Below are positions 5,123 to 8,914 of a DNA stretch of 8,914 nucleotides, in pieces (position 1 is the first letter of the stretch; each line of letters starts with the position of its first letter). The DNA comes from Acholeplasmataceae bacterium (GTDB taxonomy: Bacteria; Bacillota_I; Bacilli_A; Acholeplasmatales; Acholeplasmataceae). The position numbers and the translations under genes were made by a program. Under the pieces are notes generated by a model, which was not told the DNA's origin, did no database searches, and saw only the letters and a program-made list of their open reading frames with translations. The stretch is from contig DOYO01000010.1 in assembly GCA_003518475.1 (NCBI GenBank), positions 2,472-11,385 of the forward strand. The letters run 5' to 3'.

Positions 5123-5446
5123 ATGAATACACAATTTAAAAAAGGTATTCTTGAAATGTGTATCTTGAGCATCATTCACGATCACGACATGTATGGCTTT
5201 GAAGTCATCGAAAAACTGTCAAGTGAAATTGATGTGAACGAAAACACGGTTTACCCGATTTTAAGAAGGTTGACAAGTCAAGGGTTGTTTGATACCTACA
5301 TTGAACAGACAAAAATCGGAGCTCCAAGAAAGTATTATAAGATTACAGAATTAGGGAAAGAAAAGTTTAACGACTATGAAACGGAATGGACTGCGTTTCT
5401 CAAAGGCGTATTCAAATTATTGGGAGGTATGAGGGATGAAAGGTAA
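5123..5446 (+). CDS. PadR-family transcriptional regulator
   Basis: A small winged-helix DNA-binding protein of 107 residues. It shows the PadR pattern: FKKGILEMCILSIIHDHDMYGFEVIEKLS (helix 1 and the MYG turn), NENTVYPILRRLTSQGLF at 39-56 (the recognition helix) and the wing GAPRKYYKITELGKE at 66-80. A short C-terminal dimerisation helix ends the protein, so it belongs to the short PadR subfamily. I start it at ATG 5123, because AAGGAGG lies 6 bases upstream; an in-frame start at 5096 would lie inside the operator and lacks a ribosome site. The gene overlaps the next one by 11 bp, so the two are co-translated. PadR proteins of this type usually repress their own operon and respond to envelope stress or small hydrophobic molecules. 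The inverted sites over its promoter fit that; the signal is unknown. Confidence 0.93.
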   Translation: MNTQFKKGILEMCILSIIHDHDMYGFEVIEKLSSEIDVNENTVYPILRRLTSQGLFDTYIEQTKIGAPRKYYKITELGKEKFNDYETEWTAFLKGVFKLLGGMRDER

Positions 5447-6530
5447 GTATTTAGAAGATTTAAGAGAAATATTGGAAGAGTATGAAGCAAATAAGGCAGA
5501 AATCGATGATATCATCAATGACTATGCTCAGCTTTACGATGATGCGAAAGCAAATGGAAAGTCAGATGAGGAGATTTATCAGATTTTAGGGAAACCTGAT
5601 GAAGTCGTCGATGATTTGATGGACTCCTTGAAGTTCAAGAGACACAAAGATAAGGGAAACAAGATTGTCGCCTTAATGCCTTTTATCAGTGTCATCACTT
5701 ATATGATTCTAGGATTTGTATATAACCTTTGGAATCCGGGATGGATTGTGTTCTTATCGATCCCGATGGTTGCGATTATCGCAAATACAAGATTTAAAAA
5801 TGCAATTGTCGCACTTTCACCATTCTTAAGCGTCATCGCATTTCTTATTCTCGGATTTGAGTTTCAATTATGGCATCCAGGCTGGATGGTCTTCTTATTC
5901 ATTCCGATGAGTGCGATTATCTTAAATACAAGGTTGAAGGATATGTTTGTCGCTATTTCGCCATTCGTTGCCACAATCATCTTCATCGTTTTGGGATTTT
6001 ATTATGATTTGTGGAATCCAGGTTGGTTAGTGTTTTTGATGATTCCGATGATTGGTGTATTGTATAAGCCAAACAAGCTTCATGTTTTCTTGTATGAATT
6101 ATCATTTATTGTTGCGATTGGTTTCTATCTATATATGGGATATGTCTATGAATTATGGGCATATGGCGGACTAGGGTTCTTACTTCCTTTTGGTATCGGT
6201 ATTCTCTTAGGAGATGTCAAGTTTGAATTAGATGCCATAGAAGGTCCTCAAAAGAATAAAGTCATCGTCATGTTACTCACAATCTTCTTCTGCATCGCAG
6301 CATTTTTAACATTGGGATTTGTTTTAGACGGATGGATCTATGCTTGGCAGGTATTCCTCTTGATTCCCGTTGTCGCAATCTTAGCTTTTGATAAGTTCAG
6401 ATTCACAGCAATCGCACCATTTGTTGCAGTTGTCCTCTTCTTTTCAATCGGTTACTTCTTTGATATGTTTCATATTTCATGGCTTGCGTTCATGATTATT
6501 CCAATAGCAGCAATCTTGGAAAACGCATAA
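5436..6530 (+). CDS. DUF1700/HAAS-like polytopic membrane protein with six internal membrane repeats
   Basis: The 364-residue protein starts with a charged cytosolic domain of about 70 residues (KYLEDLREILEEYEANK...DDAKANGKSDEEIYQILGKPDEVVDDL). This matches the N-terminal pattern of DUF1700 (also called HAAS) proteins, which are commonly encoded next to PadR genes. The rest, residues 77-362, is six tandem copies of a two-helix membrane hairpin, giving about twelve membrane segments. The turn is marked by GF-x4-LW-N/H-P-GW at 93-103, 140-150 and 187-197, with weaker copies at 235-245, 294-304 and 339-349, and each copy ends in a F/I-x-IP segment. The start is set by GGGAGG 8 bases upstream. 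The 11-bp overlap with padR and the shared terminator show a two-gene operon. Partnership with PadR in sensing membrane state is a family-level inference; no catalytic motif is visible. Confidence 0.85.
   Translation: MKGKYLEDLREILEEYEANKAEIDDIINDYAQLYDDAKANGKSDEEIYQILGKPDEVVDDLMDSLKFKRHKDKGNKIVALMPFISVITYMILGFVYNLWNPGWIVFLSIPMVAIIANTRFKNAIVALSPFLSVIAFLILGFEFQLWHPGWMVFLFIPMSAIILNTRLKDMFVAISPFVATIIFIVLGFYYDLWNPGWLVFLMIPMIGVLYKPNKLHVFLYELSFIVAIGFYLYMGYVYELWAYGGLGFLLPFGIGILLGDVKFELDAIEGPQKNKVIVMLLTIFFCIAAFLTLGFVLDGWIYAWQVFLLIPVVAILAFDKFRFTAIAPFVAVVLFFSIGYFFDMFHISWLAFMIIPIAAILENA
5661..6521 (+). repeat. Six degenerate in-frame repeats coding for two-helix membrane modules
   Basis: The copies start near residues 77, 122, 169, 215, 275 and 322 of the membrane protein. 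The pattern is a hydrophobic helix with PF, then GF/GY, a W-PGW turn, a second helix and IP. Copies 1-3 are the most alike (LGFxxxLWNPGWxVFL), while copies 4-6 keep the glycine and tryptophan positions but lose the PGW turn. A longer charged linker (about 258-275) separates copy 4 from copy 5. This points to stepwise internal duplication, with the first three copies the most recent or best conserved. Confidence 0.75.
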
Positions 6531-6559
6531 ATCAATTGATTCAAAATATAATATAAGAA

Positions 6560-6617
6560 AAGACCTAGTCGTTCACCATCAAGAAAGATGGTGATTCTGC
6601 TAGGTCTTGTTTTTTTT
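6560..6617 (+). terminator. Strong intrinsic terminator of the padR operon
   Basis: Outer arms AAGACCTAG (6560-6568) and CTAGGTCTT (6600-6608) pair over 9 bp. Inner arms TCACCATC (6573-6580) and GATGGTGA (6587-6594) pair over 8 bp, with a 6-base loop. A run of eight T follows at 6610-6617. It sits 29 bases after the stop of the membrane protein gene. Confidence 0.92.
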
Positions 6618-6935
6618 ATTAATCATGTTGTCTATGCATATGGTATCATAAGCCACTGTTTAATTTCCATACCAATCCAATTAACACTCTATTATGTGAG
6701 ATCACCAATAGGATTGCTGTAAGTGGTGATTTTTCTATGGAGAGTTAAATTCTCCATGGTGGAAAATGGCGATTTTTTGGTGTTTTTAAATATGTTGACC
6801 TTTGTAGGTAAGTAAGATAATAAGTTTTCGATCTTTTCTTTTGAATGTTGTCTACGATATAGATACATACTGTGTGAGTTGTGCGAAGCACTATCAAAAG
6901 AGCTTCGACTTCTCCGAAGTAATTTATATTTTAAA
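6618..6935. other. AT-rich intergenic stretch between convergent genes, no supported gene
   Basis: No reading frame here has both a ribosome site and recognisable protein content. Visible structure is limited to short inverted repeats. ATCACCA/TGGTGAT (6701-6707 and 6724-6730) is followed by TTTT. ATGGAGA/TCTCCAT (6737-6743 and 6751-6757) has a 7-base loop. Overlapping CTTCG/CGAAG-type hairpins occur around 6880-6925. The last group lies just past the stop of the metalloprotease gene but lacks a T-run on the minus strand, so I cannot call it a terminator. It could be decayed mobile DNA, but I see no terminal repeats that would show this. Confidence 0.5.
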
Positions 6936-8914
6936 TCAGCATGCTGGGACATATGAAACTGAAAAAGTAAAACTACCTGTTTCGTCCCATTCATCACCTC
7001 GCACTCTAATATATACCGTAAATCCTGGATAAAGAAGCATAGTTTTTTTGAAATTCAACCCATCACTACTATCATTATCCTGTGTAATTATATTAGAAAT
7101 GTAAGGAGTGGCTACTGGTAATGGAAAAATTTCACCATAAGTATCTGTTGATCCTGTGGTATAAAAAGAGTAATATCCCTTAGTTGATGCAGTGAATTTA
7201 TACCAGAAACAATCACCGTCTTGCAAAACGCCATAGTATGATACACCAACCGAAACTGAAGTTGGTATTGGCATGTTCAAATTCATCGTTGATGAAAAAT
7301 AGGGTCCAGTTGCGGGGGAATTTGTTTGTTCGGTTTCTACTTTCCATTTTATAGATGTATACCCGTAAGCTAAAAGGGTATTCCATTCATTAAGTGATAA
7401 CGTGTAACTTGTAGTATTTCCAGCATCATGAGTAAGCAATACGTTCCCACTTGGGGATAAAATGTATAAAGTGAACTGATTGTTGGGGCATAAAACACTT
7501 GTTGTTTGAACCTCCCAAGTGAAAGTAGGTATGGTATATGATGCAAAACTATTATTTGCTGGAGTTAATAGTTTAGCTGAAAGGTGATAAAACTCAAATA
7601 ATTTCAAATAAGTTTCATCATTTGGCGAAATGTTCAATGATTCAATAAATTCTGATAGTGTATAAAGTCTACCCAGAAAAGTATCTTGGGCTGCAAATTT
7701 AATTTTTTCAAATAATAATTTCCCACCCCAATTTATTTGATCAAATGATTCATAGTAATATACATCATCGTCTGCTAAATCAAAAAGTAACCTTGCTACA
7801 ACCCATTCATTTCCATCACCCATCAGCCACTGCGTATGCTTTTCAATATCGTAATATCCGTGCACATAATCTCCAACATCAGGAATAATCAATGATGCTG
7901 TATTACTATATAATTGTGAAGATATTGAATAGTAAGTAGCCCATCCTTCAGATACTGCTACTAAGGTACCTAAAAATTTACTATCGAGTTTATCAATCAT
8001 ATTATAATTTTTAGCATGGTGACACGGCCAGAAGTCGGTAAGATTGTATAAATCAGCAACATAATGGCCAAATTCATGTAAAACTGTATCCCAATCATCA
8101 CCATCTCCATTTTCTAGATCTATTTCATGAACAAGCGGTATATAAAAAGATTCATTTATAATACCAGGTGTTACAATCAGCAAGAAGGGGAAAGTTGTTT
8201 CTCCTGAGATATACCTTAAATATTGAAATCCAACAATTGAGGCTTGGTGAGCATGGAGTGCATCGTTTCTTTCATGACCATTTTGAAATGTGATATCCTG
8301 TCTTAATATCAAACCATTCGGTGCATCTTGATATTTATCAAAACTATGATTATACACAAAAAAATTGTCAGAGATTGCAAAATCTGAATTTTCAAAGACA
8401 AGTTGTACGACTATATCGCAACCATTTTCAGATGCAAAAGCAGAGTTATCAATGTATGTGCTATAATACCCTGAAGCGTTTGTATATATAGTTTTCAGTA
8501 ATGTTGGTTGTAATGGGAAAGGCTCTATATCATAAATTTTGATCATAAGTTTATTTGCTGCATGAGGGTCAGAATTATAATCTGAAAAGTTCACTGTGCC
8601 TCTCACATATACAAAGTTTGTTGTATAAGAAGTGTAAGAAACAGTTGTCTCAGACATATAATCATCGCCATATACAATCAGATTATAATCTTCCATCGTG
8701 ACAAGACCTAGTGTATATAAATCATCAAAATATACTCTCTTTGCTGAACTCATTGACACTGTTGATACATAATCATAATCATCTGTTGAAAAAGCATAGA
8801 TTTCAATTGTACTATTATATTTGCTTGACTTTATGTCAATTTTTGTTTTAGTTTCTCCTACTCCATTAATAGTAAATGCAAAATTATACTTTTGTTTTAT
8901 TTTGAGCTCGTTTT
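6936..8914 (-). CDS. Putative secreted HEXXH metalloprotease with beta-sandwich accessory domains (5' end beyond the right edge)
   Basis: The frame is open to the right edge and 658 residues are visible. The GTG at 8759 is internal, with no ribosome site, and 51 further codons precede it. Numbering from the first visible codon, residues of about 97-196 look like a transthyretin/carboxypeptidase-regulatory-like beta-sandwich (VYVRGTVNF...NASGYYSTYI). The catalytic region follows, with HEFGH at 279-283 (8078-8064) and SEGWATY at 321-327, whose E322 is the likely third zinc ligand 39 residues after H283. GDGNEWVVARLLFDLADDD comes next. Residues of about 445-545 resemble a fibronectin III-like domain. 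The last hundred or so (YYGVLQDGDCFWYKFTA...YIRVRGDEWDETGSFTFSV) resemble a pre-peptidase C-terminal domain. This points to an exported gluzincin-like peptidase. The signal peptide would lie outside the window, and no LPXTG or membrane anchor closes the C-terminus. The gene is visibly AT-richer than the aro genes. The substrate is unknown. Confidence 0.75.
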   Translation of the reverse strand, partial: NELKIKQKYNFAFTINGVGETKTKIDIKSSKYNSTIEIYAFSTDDYDYVSTVSMSSAKRVYFDDLYTLGLVTMEDYNLIVYGDDYMSETTVSYTSYTTNFVYVRGTVNFSDYNSDPHAANKLMIKIYDIEPFPLQPTLLKTIYTNASGYYSTYIDNSAFASENGCDIVVQLVFENSDFAISDNFFVYNHSFDKYQDAPNGLILRQDITFQNGHERNDALHAHQASIVGFQYLRYISGETTFPFLLIVTPGIINESFYIPLVHEIDLENGDGDDWDTVLHEFGHYVADLYNLTDFWPCHHAKNYNMIDKLDSKFLGTLVAVSEGWATYYSISSQLYSNTASLIIPDVGDYVHGYYDIEKHTQWLMGDGNEWVVARLLFDLADDDVYYYESFDQINWGGKLLFEKIKFAAQDTFLGRLYTLSEFIESLNISPNDETYLKLFEFYHLSAKLLTPANNSFASYTIPTFTWEVQTTSVLCPNNQFTLYILSPSGNVLLTHDAGNTTSYTLSLNEWNTLLAYGYTSIKWKVETEQTNSPATGPYFSSTMNLNMPIPTSVSVGVSYYGVLQDGDCFWYKFTASTKGYYSFYTTGSTDTYGEIFPLPVATPYISNIITQDNDSSDGLNFKKTMLLYPGFTVYIRVRGDEWDETGSFTFSVSYVPAC

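Noticed and set aside
6692..6997. Minus-strand 101-codon frame between the convergent genes
   Set aside because: It overlaps the 3' end of the metalloprotease in another frame, spans the hairpins, has no ribosome site, and its residue mix looks like translated AT-rich DNA.
6841..7032. Plus-strand 63-codon frame across the end of the metalloprotease
   Set aside because: It is antisense to coding sequence over half its length and has no ribosome site or recognisable motif.
8757..8759. GTG at 8759 as the start of the metalloprotease
   Set aside because: No ribosome site precedes it, and the same frame continues without a stop to the window edge with protein-like content.
1..8914. CRISPR arrays, tRNA or rRNA genes, prophage or complete insertion sequences
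   Set aside because: I saw no regularly spaced direct repeats, no tRNA-like cloverleaf ending and no integrase or complete transposase. The window is covered by ordinary genes and one short gene-free stretch.

Overview
The window looks like chromosomal DNA of a low-GC Gram-positive bacterium (Bacillota, or a relative near the Mollicutes that keeps the standard genetic code). Shine-Dalgarno sites are strong (AAGGAGG, AAAGGAGA). A PadR gene is paired with a DUF1700-type membrane protein. The DAHP synthase is the type I-beta enzyme with a ferredoxin-like regulatory domain. TGA is a real stop at the ends of aroF, aroB, aroA, the chorismate mutase gene and the last gene, which argues against a Mycoplasma/Spiroplasma code. 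The species cannot be named from the sequence alone.

Positions 1-4798 (minus strand) hold a compact aromatic amino acid operon, transcribed right to left: aroF (DAHP synthase), tyrA (prephenate dehydrogenase), aroB (3-dehydroquinate synthase), aroA (EPSP synthase), a monofunctional AroQ chorismate mutase, and aroE (shikimate dehydrogenase, cut by the left edge). Every neighbouring pair overlaps, by 4, 14, 4, 14 and 4 bp. Together they cover entry to the shikimate pathway, several of its middle steps, and the chorismate-to-prephenate-to-hydroxyphenylpyruvate branch to tyrosine. Dehydroquinase, shikimate kinase, chorismate synthase and prephenate dehydratase are not in the window.

Positions 4799-5122 are the divergent control region and the most interesting part. 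On the minus strand, between a predicted extended -10 promoter and aroF, lies a 14-codon leader ORF, MLNIYGAVYYYAYR, with five tyrosine codons and its own Shine-Dalgarno. It is followed by a chain of mutually exclusive hairpins ending in a GC-rich stem plus T-run. I read this as a ribosome-mediated tyrosine attenuator. No T-box motif is seen. A 15-bp perfect palindrome abuts the aro -35. On the plus strand the padR promoter carries two near-identical inverted operator-like sites flanking its -10.

Positions 5123-6617 (plus strand) hold padR and an overlapping gene for a DUF1700-like protein built of six repeated two-helix membrane modules, closed by a strong terminator. Positions 6618-6935 hold no gene I can support, only short hairpins. 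Positions 6936-8914 (minus strand) are the 3' part of a large gene for a probably exported HEXXH metalloprotease with beta-sandwich accessory domains. Its frame stays open to the right edge, so its true start lies outside the window.
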